Of a stretch of 64,000 bases of DNA, positions 11,131 to 22,950 are shown one piece after another (within the stretch, counting starts at the first letter, position 1; each line of letters opens with the position of its first letter). This stretch comes from Gnetum montanum (taxonomy: Eukaryota > Streptophyta > Gnetopsida > Gnetales > Gnetaceae). The stretch spans positions 8,555 through 72,554 of the forward strand of contig MNCI01029592.1 in NCBI GenBank assembly GCA_015680685.1, written 5' to 3'. Under the pieces are notes generated by a model that ran no database searches, had not been told where the DNA came from, and saw only the letters and a list, made by a program, of their open reading frames with translations. The position numbers were made by a program, and so were the translations under genes.

Positions 11131-12736
11131 TTACCTGGAAAATGCTGAGAAAACCAACGCCGATGCTGCCAAGGAAACGCTGGGTCAGTTCCTTCAATCT
11201 CATGGATACTGTAAGGAGTTCCAGCAATTTTACCTGGTAATATCTTCGTTAATCTTGGCTATCTTAATCTTATTTTTCTGGGTTTTTATTGGCTTTTTAA
11301 TCCGGGTTCTTACGACGCATGAAATGAAATGTTTACAGCTTCCGATGTGCGCCTCCATATGATCGTGCACTGCGGACCAAGTTTTGGGGTTCTCGGCAGT
11401 TTCTGTTCTTTCCTTTTTCCACAAGCATCACCTACTCCAGGTTTGTATATTTGTTTATGCAAAATCATTTTCAAAAACTATTGGTGAACCTTAATTTTAG
11501 GCCAGATCCAGCTCATACACCTATTAGTTCATTTATGTTTACAGCCGCTTTTGCGTTGATTAAATTTCGTTGATGCAGATAACAGGGCCTGCACAGTTGT
11601 TCACAATCAAGTCTGACTTTACCTCATTCAACAATCAGGTGGCACACTTAGACTAAGGACTTGCAATATCTTGTACAGGATAATCATCTTTTGGATTTTC
11701 ACACATCAAAGTCTCTCATGAAATCTTTTGCTCACAGATTGTCCAGGAACTCAAGAAAAGAAACTGCGAATTAAGAATTGGGGGTATCGTGGATCACATC
11801 TCATTTAGTGACCGAGGTAATTTTTGGAAGAGTTTGCTACAGCTTACTTAACGGAGCAGTAAAAATAGTTTTGGAAGCAGAAGATATTTGGAATTTTTTC
11901 AAGCATGGTAAATCAAGAATATGAATTGAATGAGATTCGAATGATTGCAGGTGTAGTAATTGGTGCAAATGGCATTGAAGAAAGCTTTGGAAGCTGCATT
12001 CTTGCCAGCAACGCACGTGATGCATTGAAATTGTTAAACGACTCTGCGACATTTGAGGAGCGGAGAGTTCTTGATGCATATCAGTATACTATTAGGTATG
12101 AAAACAATTTTCTTTTACAGTGTTGCACCTGTTAAATCATCTCTGTTCAAAATGCAAATAAGCTCAGCCTCATCAGACATTTCTGGAAAATGTAAATTTT
12201 TGCTAGTAGTGATACTTTATCCATGTCTAAAAGCTTGATATATGTTGCCATAATTTCTTGGTATTTGTTTGATCAGTTATTAATTATCTAATTCGTCTGC
12301 TGATCTAGCAATGTATACCTTCACAGCGACAAAGGTTTCATGCCCAAAAGCATAGCTGCCTGGAATGCATGGAATTTTGTTGGAAACAATCAAAACAATG
12401 GATATGTCACATACTGGCTTAACACATTCCAGGTACATAAATTACTGATTTTTATTACATTTATTTCTTTGCATTGCTTTCAAACAATGGATATGTATGC
12501 ATTATGTAGTAAAGGTAAACTAAATTATATCGAGGAGACAATTTTGTTGTCTTCTAATCAATGACATGTGTTGCAGAATTTGGGTACCACAGGCTGATCT
12601 TACTTTATGACCATTGACCCACCAAGTCGTCCTAGAGACAATATTTCTAAATGGACTATTAGCCATCCATTTCCATCTACTGCTGCAGCACAAGCTGCAA
12701 AAGAACTAGCTGACATTCAAGGAAAGAGAGGCATAT
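11131..12736 (+). pseudogene. Cyclopropane-fatty-acid synthase pseudogene, amine-oxidase-like half (copy 1, 5' part)
   Basis: Seven exons with GT-AG borders: 11131-11236, 11339-11440, 11579-11638, 11738-11816, 11951-12095, 12309-12432 and 12577-12736. Together they encode the later part of the N-terminal FAD amine-oxidase-like domain of plant cyclopropane fatty acid synthases. Signposts are TLGQFLQSHGY, FSAVSVLSFFHKHHLLQ, SDKGFMPKSIAAWNAWNF, YVTYWLNTFQNLG and ELADIQGKRGI. The FAD-binding N-terminus is missing upstream. There is a TGA at 11360-11362 where the family has Trp (ASI*SC) and a TGA at 12595-12597 after NLGTTG. The last exon is cut at 12736 by element C and resumes at 22951. The intact enzyme would transfer a methylene from S-adenosylmethionine to acyl-chain double bonds in membrane lipids; the role of the oxidase-like half is not settled. 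Confidence 0.85.
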
Positions 12737-13322
12737 TGTAACAACGTTGCCCTGACGTTGCCCAGCACCCTAAGGAATTCACGAAGATCCAATGGATCTA
12801 GGGCGGAAGACCTGGGGAATACGCCTTCAAGCAAGCAAGCAACTCACGAGTGAGTGCAAGCAGAAGCATAGCTTCTGAACGTACACGACCACGCACCTCA
12901 TGGAGGGAAACCAACTCCAAAACGAGGACCATACAAACAAGCACACACACACAACTTTGTAGACAACAACGGTGAGAGGGGAGACGATGCACCTACAAGG
13001 GAAGGTGCCTCACCCCCAGATCCCTCACGATCTGGTACAAGGTGTGGCCTGGCACCGCACCAAAACTATCCAGTCTTGGTTGCCTACATATCTATGACCG
13101 CCGTAGAATAAGGGCCATGTAGTTCTCCACGGAGAAGAGGGGGGATGAAGAGGACTTAGAAGAGAGTTGCAACAGGAGGGTGTCCTATTGCTAGCTTGGT
13201 ACCACCAAGCCGGGGTGGGTTTTGTAACACATGAGAGCCACTTGAGGGTGCCTCAGAGTGTTCCATAGCCCCCAAACCATGGGGAGAGCCCAAGAGAACC
13301 ACCACTTGGGACATCTCTCACA
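12737..13322 (-). repeat. 3' LTR of element C
   Basis: 586 bp, homologous to 22360-22945 without net length change. It carries the ACCATGGGGAGAG motif near its element-sense start, shared with element E. Confidence 0.85.
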
Positions 13323-13340
13323 ATCCTCCCCCACATAAAG
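13323..13340 (-). other. Element C polypurine tract
   Basis: The minus strand reads TATGTGGGGGAGGAT directly before the LTR start TGTGAGAG. Element E has AAAGAAAGGGAGGAT at the same place. Confidence 0.6.
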
Positions 13341-13540
13341 AAGCGACGTCCTTGGAGCAGAGCCTAGGATAGCTTCGAGTGTACACTTCACATGGGTTCG
13401 GAACTCCGTCAATTCCAGGGATCCGTCAACTCCTTAGACGCTAGGCTTGAAGGAAGGTACCAACCCCAACACCTGATACGTCCTTCCATCCAATGCCTTG
13501 CATGAAACGCAAGGGCAACTGGAGGAAGCCCAAGACTTCC

Positions 13541-16500
13541 CAACGGCATAAGCAATATCAGGACGTGTACAAACCATGGCATACATCAATGACCCAACAG
13601 CAGAAGTATATGGGATATTTTTAACCTTTTCAAAATCCTCTTTTGACTATGGACAGTCCTTCTTTGATAAATTAAATTGTGCTGAAAAAGGTGTACTTAC
13701 AGGTTTTGCATCCTCCATGTTGAAACGCTTTAGAACCTTTTCAATGTAGTCTTCCTAACTCAACCATAGCTTCTTCCTTTTTCTGTCCCTGTAAATATTC
13801 ATACCAAGAATTTTCTTTGCCTGTCCCAAATCTTTCATAGCAAATTCTTTGCCCATTTCCAATTTTAAATGTTTTATCTCTGCTATATCATTTCCAGCAA
13901 TTAGCATATCATCAACATACAACAACAACACTGTAAATTTACCTGAAATATCTCCAGAAAAATACACACAGTGGTCTACGTTGTTTTTCTGATAAGATAG
14001 CTTCTTCATGAAAGTATCAAACCTTTTATACCACTGCCTAGGGGCTTGTTTCAAACCATATAAACTCTTTTTCAGTCTACAAACCAGACCTGAACCTTGT
14101 TGTTCTTCATACCCTTCTGGCTGTTTCATGTAAATTTCCTCCTCCAAATCTCCATGGAGGAATGTTGTTTTTATATCAAGTTGTTCCAACTCTAAGTCCA
14201 TGCAGGCCACCAATGATAGCACTAAACGTATAGAAGAGTGTTTTACCACTGGAGAAAAAATTTCTTGAAAGTCAATACCTGGTTTCTGTGCATAGCCTTT
14301 CACCACCAACCTAGCCTTGAAACGTTTTTCCCCATTTGCCTCTGATTTAATTCTGTATAGCCACCTGCACTCCAAGGGTTTTCTCCCTTTTGGCAACTGA
14401 ACTAGCTCCCAGGTTTTGTTCTGTTGGAGTGATTCCCATTCATCATTCATAGCTGCCTTCCACTTTGTGGCATCAACACATGTCATGGCTTCCTTCACTG
14501 TTTCTGGTTCACCATTATCGCTGTAAAGTACATAATTCAATGAGGGAGAGTACCTGTCAGGAGGTTTGGTAGTTCTGGTTGACCTTCTAACCCAATGAGA
14601 CACATCTGTAGCTTCTTGTTCATCATCTTCTACCTCATTTTCTTGCTGTCCTGCATTTTCTCCTTGCTGTCCTAAGTTCTCAGCTTGCTGCCAAGTACTT
14701 TCAGCATGTTGTCCAATGTTTCCAGATCTGGAAAATCCATGAGTTTCATCATTTTCAATTTCTTCAGTCACGCTAAGAGGAGTCCTTATGCTTTCTGAGC
14801 CATTTCTGTCCTTGTCTTTCTTTTGCAGCTCACTAAACATCACATTTTCTCTGAATTTAACGTCCCTTGATCTCACTACACGTTTCAATTCAGGATCCCA
14901 AAGTCTGAATCCTAACTCATCTTCTCCATATCCAACAAATATGCAACTTTTAGCCCTGTCTTCCATCTTAGTTCTGTTTTCCTTTGGAATATGCATAAAT
15001 GCCTCACATCCAAAAACTCTTAAATGACTGTATGAAACGTTTTTACCTTTCCAAACAACTTCTGGAACAGCATTATCAATTGAAGAATGTGGAGACCTGT
15101 TCACCAAATATGCAGCAGTCATAACTGCCTCTCCCCAAAATGTCTTAGGTAGGCCTGCACCTGAAACCATTGTTCTAGCACGATCCAGCAATGTTCTGTT
15201 GCATCTTTCAGCAACTCCATTTTCCTATGGTGTACCAGGAGGGGTACGAATGTGCCTAATTCCTTTGATGTTGCAAAAATCAGCAAATACTTTAGAAGTG
15301 TACTCCCCACCATTATCAGTTTGCAAACATTTTATTTTCAGACCTGTTTCATTTTCTACTCTTGCAACAAATGTTTTGAAAACTGAAAACACTTCATCTT
15401 TTGATTTCAGCATATAAACCCAAACCTTCCTTGTACAATCATCTATGAAAGTTACAAAATAAATAGATCCACCAAGAGAAATGGGATTCATAGGACCACA
15501 AACATCAGAATAAACCAATTCTAACATATTTTTCTTTCTGCTGTCCAAATCCCTACGAAAGTTTACTCTCTTAGATTTTCCAACTAAACAGTCTTTGCAA
15601 TCAGTTTGAGCACAAGAAAATACAGGAATGAGAGTCTGATTTTGAAGTACCTTTAAGCTTGACCAGCCAATGTGTCCAAGACGTCTATGCCATACTTCAG
15701 AATTTTCTGTATCAGAAACTGTTGCAATAGAGTTGCATGAATCTGCCATCAATGTATATAAGCTGCCCTCCTTCTTTCCTTTCAGAATGGTCATGATTCC
15801 CTTGGAAATCCTCCAATGCCCACCTCCACTACTAAAATTCAGACCTGAATCATCTAGCTATGGAATTGAAATCAACTTCTTTGTAACTTCAGGAACATGT
15901 CTAACNNNNNNNNNNNNNNNNNNNNNNNNNNNNNNNNNNNNNNNNNNNNNNNNNNNNNNNNNNNNNNNNNNNNNNNNNNNNNNNNNNNNNNNNNNNNNNN
16001 NNNNNNNNNNNNNNNNNNNNNNNNNNNNNNNNNNNNNNNNNNNNNNNNNNNNNNNNNNNNNNNNNNNNNNNNNNNNNNNNNNNNNNNNNNNNNNNNNNNN
16101 NNNNNNNNNNNNNNNNNNNNNNNNNNNNNNNNNNNNNNNNNNNNNNNNNNNNNNNNNNNNNNNNNNNNNNNNNNNNNNNNNNNNNNNNNNNNNNNNNNNN
16201 NNNNNNNNNNNNNNNNNNNNNNNNNNNNNNNNNNNNNNNNNNNNNNNNNNNNNNNNNNNNNNNNNNNNNNNNNNNNNNNNNNNNNNNNNNNNNNNNNNNN
16301 NNNNNNNNNNNNNNNNNNNNNNNNNNNNNNNNNNNNNNNNNNNNNNNNNNNNNNNNNNNNNNNNNNNNNNNNNNNNNNNNNNNNNNNNNNNNNNNNNNNN
16401 NNNNNNNNNNNNNNNNNNNNNNNNNNNNNNNNNNNNNNNNNNNNNNNNNNNNNNNNNNNNNNNNNNNNNNNNNNNNNNNNNNNNNNNNNNATGAAAAGAC

Positions 16501-16840
16501 ACATCAGATCTCTTCTTGTATCTAAAAACTTTCTGATAAATGTGAAAGGTATTCAAACCTGATACTTTGTCAAACCTATTCTTCAACGTTTGCCACAGAT
16601 CATGCGGATCCATATCGGATTTGATTGAGGCCAAAATCCCATTGCTTAGGGTAGGATGAATGAAAGACAATGCCCTAGTCTTAATTTTCCTCCAATCAGC
16701 AGTTGACATTCCTGCTGGTTGAGAGGGATCTAGGGCCTCTTGGCAATCCTTTTGTGCTAAAACAACCTTCATCAAAATGCTCCAAACGTACCAGTTCCTT
16801 CCTACCAATCTTTCTGTTGTTTGCAGCCTCTCCATTTTTT
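13541..16840 (-). pseudogene. Element F copia Gag-Pol polyprotein, interrupted by four TAG stops and a gap
   Basis: Gag begins with an ATG near 16837 (MERLQTTERLVGRNWYVW). It has the copia Gag pattern (DPHDLWQTLKNRF) and then enters the N gap. After the gap come the pre-integrase zinc region (WHRRLGH...DCKDCLVGK, about 15690-15590), the integrase with aspartates in YSDVCGPM and QTDNGGEYTS and the glutamate in ENGVAER, a variable linker with repeated Gln/Glu, and RT with KARLVVKGYAQ, the QLDIKTTFLHG motif, LYGLKQAPRQWYKRF and an intact YVDD (about 13917). The frame is kept throughout apart from TAG at 15858-15860, 15225-15227, 13755-13757 and 13647-13649. All four sit where copia proteins have Gln (for example GTP*ENGV and LS*EDYIEKV). 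It is close to intact but truncated. Confidence 0.85.
15906..16490. other. Assembly gap (585 Ns)
   Basis: Run of N inside the copia gag/protease region. Open frames running through it are artefacts. Confidence 0.99.
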
Positions 16841-16848
16841 TAAACCTT

Positions 16849-16860
16849 GCTCCGATACCA
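16849..16860 (-). other. Element F primer binding site
   Basis: The minus strand reads TGGTATCGGAGC, one base from TGGTATCAGAGC (initiator tRNA-Met), two bases after the LTR end. Confidence 0.75.
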
Positions 16861-16862
16861 GT

Positions 16863-17462
16863 TGTTATAATCAGATCTGAAAACAATTAGATCTGAAAAA
16901 CATAGATCTGAAAACACACTACAAATGCTCTAGAGAAATTATTAAAAAACCCTACAGATCTGAATAAATCATTAGAGGCAAAATATTGCACTGTAAGAAA
17001 CACTATAAACCACTCTCAAAACATTCCAAACTCTAGCAAACATTTGCTGTGATAACAGAATGAAAGCAGAATAAAAACAGTAAAAAGGAAGTGGCACAAG
17101 AACACAGAGAGTTACGTGGTTCGGGCCCCTTTTACCCTACTTCCACAACAATGTTGATCTGCCTTCTATTCTTCTCAAATCTTAAGAACACAAGCCGTCC
17201 TTGCAACTTTTCAAACACACAATCTGTTATTCCAACAGATCTCAGATCAACACCAACAAGACTCACATCTCCAAGGTAAAACCTTGATACAATGCTTTCA
17301 CTTTGAAGCACACACAAAAGGCTACCCCAAGCCTTCTATTTATGAAGAAACATGAGGACCAAACCCCAATCCTCATACATGTGGGATAAAACACATCCCC
17401 ACATTAAATGCAACATAAAAGGAAATACAACAATTAATGTATTTGGCTTCATTTTTCCAACA
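16863..17462 (-). repeat. 5' LTR of element F
   Basis: 600 bp starting TGTTGGAAAAATG at 17462 and ending GATTATAACA at 16863. TATA-like TATAAATAG lies on the minus strand around 17338-17346. There is no second copy because the element is truncated. Confidence 0.75.
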
Positions 17463-20400
17463 GATCCGTCCCTTCTGAGGGTCTAGAGACATATCTTCTT
17501 GCGTAAACCCATAACTTATGCAAGAAGATAGCTCCTCTTCCGCAAGTCCCGCCGAGTTCCTCTGTGAATGGCATCTCAGCACCCATTGATTTTTTTTTTG
17601 TGGGCTCACCAAGGCCACTACCCATGGTGAGGGACTTGGGAACATCACACCGAGAGGGAGGACATGCTCCGAAGAGCCATGTCTCCACAAGCAACTCATG
17701 CTTGCCAGAACTCCAAGTTCTGCTACTCGCATCGAGACCCATGGGGTCTCACCAGTGCAACCATCTAAGCACTGATTCCACATGCATTGGTACCGTGCAC
17801 ATTCTCTTTTTCTCATCATGTTTGTTCAAGCTGGCATGAAGGGAGTCAAGCATGTTCTCCCTTACAAACAAGGTACAAGAGCAAATCTTTGAGCTTGACC
17901 TTATCGTCTGCAGACACCAGCATCGCATGCCTCAATTCATCATTCCATAGTATTTCAACGAGAGAGAAGATCCAAAAATCTGTTTGGAAACTTCTCCAAG
18001 AGGCCAACATACAACAAGCCCCAACTATCAGCAATACCTCATGTGACTGTCCAACATCGAGAATGCCTGCTCTAATTGGGCAGCCAACCCTATGACAATC
18101 CTCCATCACCTGTCTCATATCAGTCATAAGCACAACATCGAATGCAACCATAATATCCCGTTCATGGAGAAGGATCACCCACATTTGCCACATGCAAGCT
18201 ATCCATCAACTCCAAGTTATGGGACAAGCACCATTTTCTGAACACAAGGTCCAGAAACGAATATAGAGTCACCTTAGAGAGTAACCAGATCATGAATTCT
18301 CCGAGGAACATCAATGTTCTCAGAATTTGCATTTCACCACTATATCAAGAACGATTGCCAGTCTCATGATCAACACCTTTCAGTAAATTTTGCATTTGCA
18401 GGAAGGATCCTCTTTGGGAGGTTTCTTCCATAGGTAAGTATAGCAGCCCAGCTACACCTTACCCATCATACACGCCCAAGTAGTTAATATAGCCAATAGA
18501 ACCATATCATGGAACTGTCACCAGCTGAGGGAAGACATGGGTTCACAAGTCTTACCCAATTTTGATTTTCCCCTTGAGAACAACTCGAGATACCAAGCAT
18601 TTCTGTTTCATCTTGGGAGATCTGGGTTTTGTTTCATACATCCCAGTCAAGCCGGTTTACATCAATTTGTGGTGGACAAGGCCACACCACTACCTATTGT
18701 CATTCAACCAAAACAACAGACACAAGTCAACAACAACATCTTGCCCATAGGAGGACCAGGTCCTCAAGATAGTTTTTACATGGAATGGGCTTTCATCAAC
18801 ATCATTTACAACTCAAACACAACACGATTCATCCCCGAAGGGTTTACAACAAGGATGGTCTACCAGAGAACCCCAACAAGAAAGTTCCTCTTGAAATCCC
18901 AAAACTAGGAGAGTACACAAGATCATGCCTTGCCTACAAGAAGAGCAATATGCATCTTTAATTTACATCAACAACATGACCTCACAAAGGAGGTTTCATG
19001 AATTTCACCAAGGTAACAACATCCTGTCTCTGAGAATAAGCCCCACAAGTTCATGAACATAGGACCACAACTAGGAACAAGTCCCAAACATCAATTGCTT
19101 ATAGAAGACAACCGTCTCAATACCACCTGCCTTATTATTTCAGGAACCGAAGAGGGCATCCATTGAAATGGAGAATGATCCCTCATGATCAACTTTGCTA
19201 TCCCACCAGGGAGGTGAGATCACCAACATGAATTAACATCACACCAGAGACATGGGACAATACATCAGCGAGGGACATCAACGAGGGACTCTGTAAATAC
19301 ATCAGTGTACATAAGGGACAAGGTACACAGGAAAATTCTGCAAGACACCATAGCCTATTAGGCACAATGAGTCCCTAATCATAGAATCACACCATAGACA
19401 ACAAATGCTCCAATAAGTCCCAATCTATGAGAGCGCATCATAGCTCTCCAAAGCACCAAGGGCAATTAGTCACGAGAGCCCACCAACATGCACAAACCAT
19501 TAGAAGCCCACAATCATGAAATCATCGGTTCAAGTGTTTCGAGCACATTCAAGCCCACCAAGTAAGGCCACCAAGAGAAATCACAAGTTATGTATCTGTA
19601 ACGTCATTTATTCAAGGATGGACCACCATCCCAACGTTTGGACTACTGCTCCACGATCGCTTCCAACATGGAAGAGCAAGTCTAGGTGCCAATACCCAAA
19701 ACTCGACTCAAATCCACTGCTAGACAACACATTGATTTGAATTTCAGACACCATCGATCATTTGTGAACAAGATCTTTGCCAGTCCAAGAACATAAGAGA
19801 ATGTGTTCCCAAGATTTGTCCTGTCTCAAGGACGTTCACCAAGCACACACCATCAAGGCATGCCAACATCATCAAGAACACATGGCACCAGTTCAAGAGC
19901 ATAAAGGGCAAGGACATGCCCTGGCCTGTTTGTTACAACATCGTTTCACAACATAATTATACATCAAGGCACAAAGGCCATTTACAACATACAGCAAGGG
20001 TGCTCCAAAACAAGCACCAAGAAGACACCATACATCAAGCTTGGCCTTGTCACAGTGTGTGGCATAAGCCTACAACTAGGAGACAATTGAGTCACATAGG
20101 TAATACATTCAGCACTTTTGAGTGCATACAACCGAATTGAGAATACCACAAGGGTACATTTCACACACCCAAGGATAGGATTACATTCATATATGGGAAC
20201 ATACATGGTATTTGGGAATGCTACCCAACCCTAAAAGGCTATAGGACAAACTACCCAAGCCTATCCTAGGTTAAAGGATTTAGGCCACCAAGAGCATACC
20301 ATGAAGAACCATGCTGTTCTGAGAAAAACTTGTCTCTGTCACAAAGTGTAAACAATCATCTGTCATTGCACATTGTCTCAAAAGATTCCTGATCTACCGT

Positions 20401-22345
20401 CACACTGAACCGACTACACGGGTAACCTCGAACGAAAACGATTCAAGACACGAATGCAACGATTGAATAACGAAACACACCAACTGAGTATCCACCATCC
20501 TGCCATAGTGGGGCCTCATTGCATTGGCCACTCCTGGGCCATCAATATTCGGCATGGCCAAGGATACCATTTCATGCCATCTGCTAGCCCAATATCTGTA
20601 GGGTCTAGGACAGATCACCATCCTCTATTAGTGCTCCCCTAGCACTGAGAGGCAAACAAATCATAATGTACCTGCTGATCCATCACAACCAAGGTACTGA
20701 TAAATCCGCAACCCAATGTTGGGATTCTGAGACCAAATAATCAATTCATGAAGGTCTCAGGAGCACATATCTTCCTCATAGACATAGTGATCACAAAATC
20801 AATTGAGGTCACCACTGGCTGCATCTTTGTACCTGTGCTACCTACAAACATTGAGACACAAGCTCAGAAACATAGAAGTTAGCAGGAACATGATTAGCAC
20901 ACTAGCCTCATTCACAACCATCAAGCATGATCATATAACAAAGAGATATCACTCTTGCACATCATAAAATTCAAGACCTCAGCAACATGCATAGAGATCA
21001 ATCATGCAAAACATTGATGGATGAATTACATCCCCACTCAAACAAACAATTTCATCATGAGGCACACCAAGAGAGAGATAGCACACTCTCAAAGTTTCAA
21101 GATTCATACACAACAATCATTCCCAGCAACTAACACTGGCCTCAACCAGGACCAAAATCTCAACAAAATCGTATGAGTCATGGACAATAGACAATCGTCA
21201 TCTCAACCCAAAAATAAGGAGGAAGACCAAGGTCTATCCGACAACAAGTCTGCATCAAACCAATTCTCGCAACAATGAGCAACATCACCGAGGATGCTTT
21301 CACAAGAAGACTCTCATCAAACAAGGTGAGGTCTCAACAAGAACCAACAATAGGATGACCCACACCAATAGTCTTCAGATCAAAGTGACCAAGAAATGTC
21401 ACCAATCAAAATAGTGATGCCACAAGCCCAAAGGGCAACAACACCAGCTCAACAAAAGAGCACAACTCGCAAGGAACTACCATAAGGACAATCATGCCTC
21501 ATGCACAAGAAGTTGTTGAACAAGACAACAACCATTTGGTTTTGGGTTGACACAAACAACCACTGCATCCTCAACGTTCCCAACAATAAGTCATCATACC
21601 GCGTAAAACATTTAAGCATTGCATTATGAACAACAGACAAAACCACGATAACACGCATGCAGAATTTGAAAGCGCAACCAAGAAGACACGCATACACAAA
21701 TAGACAAACATACAATCGCAAACACGAGCGTACGAAGTCTACCAGCAACGGTCTTAGTCCACCCAGAACAAGGCTCACCAAGAGCACATGTTCGAAAGGC
21801 CTCCAACCTGAGGTACCTGGGAACCATCTTGTCCCAATTTGTATTTCCCATACTCACTGTATCTAGGGTGAGTGGGAGTGCCAAGGATATCATATCCTGC
21901 ACGATTCAACAAATGCCATCTCAAAACATGTCATCTGGGTGGAAACCAAAGTGGAGACTCGGTTTGATTCATCCTAGATGAATCACTGGAGACCTGAGAT
22001 GGGAGCTCCTTGAGCAACAAAATTCCTGAGTTGCCAATAGAACTCCTCTCAACCATATCGCATACAATCACAACTAGTCCAACCACAAGTAAAAAAGTGG
22101 AGGACATCACCGCAACGCCATCGTTTATATCCTTATGGAGAGCAACATACATCAGTTGCTCACAATTTCTCATATATCCCCTCATGAAGAGTGAAGAACA
22201 TTGCCATCAAGAAACTCTTTAAAAACACATAAGGATATGATCCTAGATCACCTAGGTATCAATCCAAAGGGACTATTAACCAAACAAGCTCAATGGAGTA
22301 ACACAACCAAAGAGCACAATCATATTCCAACACAATTTCGAAAAC
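17463..22345 (-). other. Element C internal region; no recognisable coding sequence
   Basis: About 4.9 kb between the nested copia LTR and the PBS of C. The plus strand is strikingly rich in A and C (the minus strand in G and T) throughout. Short open frames occur on both strands, the longest about 148 codons (17819-17373, minus) and 123 codons (18537-18908, plus). None shows Gag, protease, RT or integrase motifs, a zinc knuckle or splice-compatible joining that I can recognise. The frame nearest the PBS (22185-21931, minus, MRGYMRNCEQLM...) sits at a gag-like position but is unrecognised. Confidence 0.55.
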
Positions 22346-22357
22346 GCTCTGATACCA
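22346..22357 (-). other. Element C primer binding site, initiator tRNA-Met type
   Basis: The minus strand reads TGGTATCAGAGC exactly, two bases from the 5' LTR end. Confidence 0.85.
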
Positions 22358-22359
22358 TC

Positions 22360-22945
22360 TGTAACAATGTTGCCCCAGTGTTGCCCAGCACCCCAAGGAA
22401 TTCACGAAGATCCAATGGATCTAGGGCGGAAGACTTGGGGAATACGCCTCCAAGCAAGCAAGCAACTCACGAGTGAGTGCAAGCAGAAGCATAGCTTCTG
22501 AATGTACACGACCATGCACCTCATGGAGGGAAACCAACTCCAAAACGAGGACCATACAAACAAGCACACACACACAACCTTGTAGACAACACCGGTGAGA
22601 GGGGAGACGATGCACCTACAAGGGAAGGTGCCTCACCCCCAGATCCCTCACGATCTGGTACAAGGTGTGGCCTGGCACCGCACCAAAACTATCTAGTCTT
22701 GGCTGCCTACATATCTACGACCGCCGTAGAATAAGGGCCATGTAGTTCTCCACGGAGAAGAGGGGGGATGAAGAGGACTTAGAAGAGAGTTGCAACAGGA
22801 GGGTGTCCTATTGCTAGCTTGGTACCACCAAGCCGGGGTGGGTTTTGTAACACTTGAGAGCCACCCGAGGGCGCCTTAGAGTGTTCCATGGCCCCCGAAC
22901 CATGGGGAGAGTCCAAGAGAACCACCAATTGGGACATCTCTCACA
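22360..22945 (-). repeat. 5' LTR of element C
   Basis: 586 bp pair of 12737-13322. The right boundary is followed by the CATAT target duplication and then by the resumed synthase exon. Confidence 0.85.
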
Positions 22946-22950
22946 CATAT

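Larger units (their letters stand above)
13541..17462 (-). mobile_element. Element F: Ty1/copia retrotransposon nested in C, 3' truncated
   Basis: Minus-strand element with a 600-bp 5' LTR (16863-17462), an iMet-type PBS (16849-16860) and one long gag-pol frame that ends abruptly at about 13541 within the RNase H region (RPDIAYAVG), where element C sequence resumes. The RNase H end, PPT and 3' LTR are missing. An assembly gap of 585 Ns covers late gag and protease. Confidence 0.8.
12737..22945 (-). mobile_element. Element C: 10.2-kb LTR retrotransposon without recognisable genes, inserted in an exon
   Basis: Two 586-bp direct repeats (12737-13322 and 22360-22945) start TGTAAC and end CTCACA on the plus strand. 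They are flanked by the exact 5-bp duplication CATAT (12732-12736 and 22946-22950). The initiator-Met PBS on the minus strand (22346-22357) sets the orientation. A purine-rich PPT (rc of 13323-13340) lies at the other end. About 24 differences between the LTRs, roughly 4 percent and mostly transitions, give a middle-aged insertion. The own internal part, about 5.1 kb without the nested copia element F, shows no gag or pol, so I class it as a large retrotransposon derivative (LARD). Confidence 0.85.

Noticed and set aside
13755-15191. A 478-codon intact host gene
   Set aside because: The protein is copia integrase, linker and RT (YVDD, LYGLKQAPRQWY) and is part of element F.
13541-15860. Alternative genetic code with TAG read as glutamine
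   Set aside because: The pattern of TAG at Gln sites is striking, but the synthase remnant ends in TAG at its normal C-terminus, CAG is used widely as Gln, and TGA and TAA also interrupt genes. Deamination explains it more simply.
15670-16562. Open frames running through the N block
   Set aside because: They consist mostly of unknown residues and exist only because N codons cannot be stops.
18537-18908. 123-codon plus-strand ORF in element C as a gene
   Set aside because: No recognisable domain, opposite to the element strand, no splice or promoter context, and the biased A/C composition lowers stop density.
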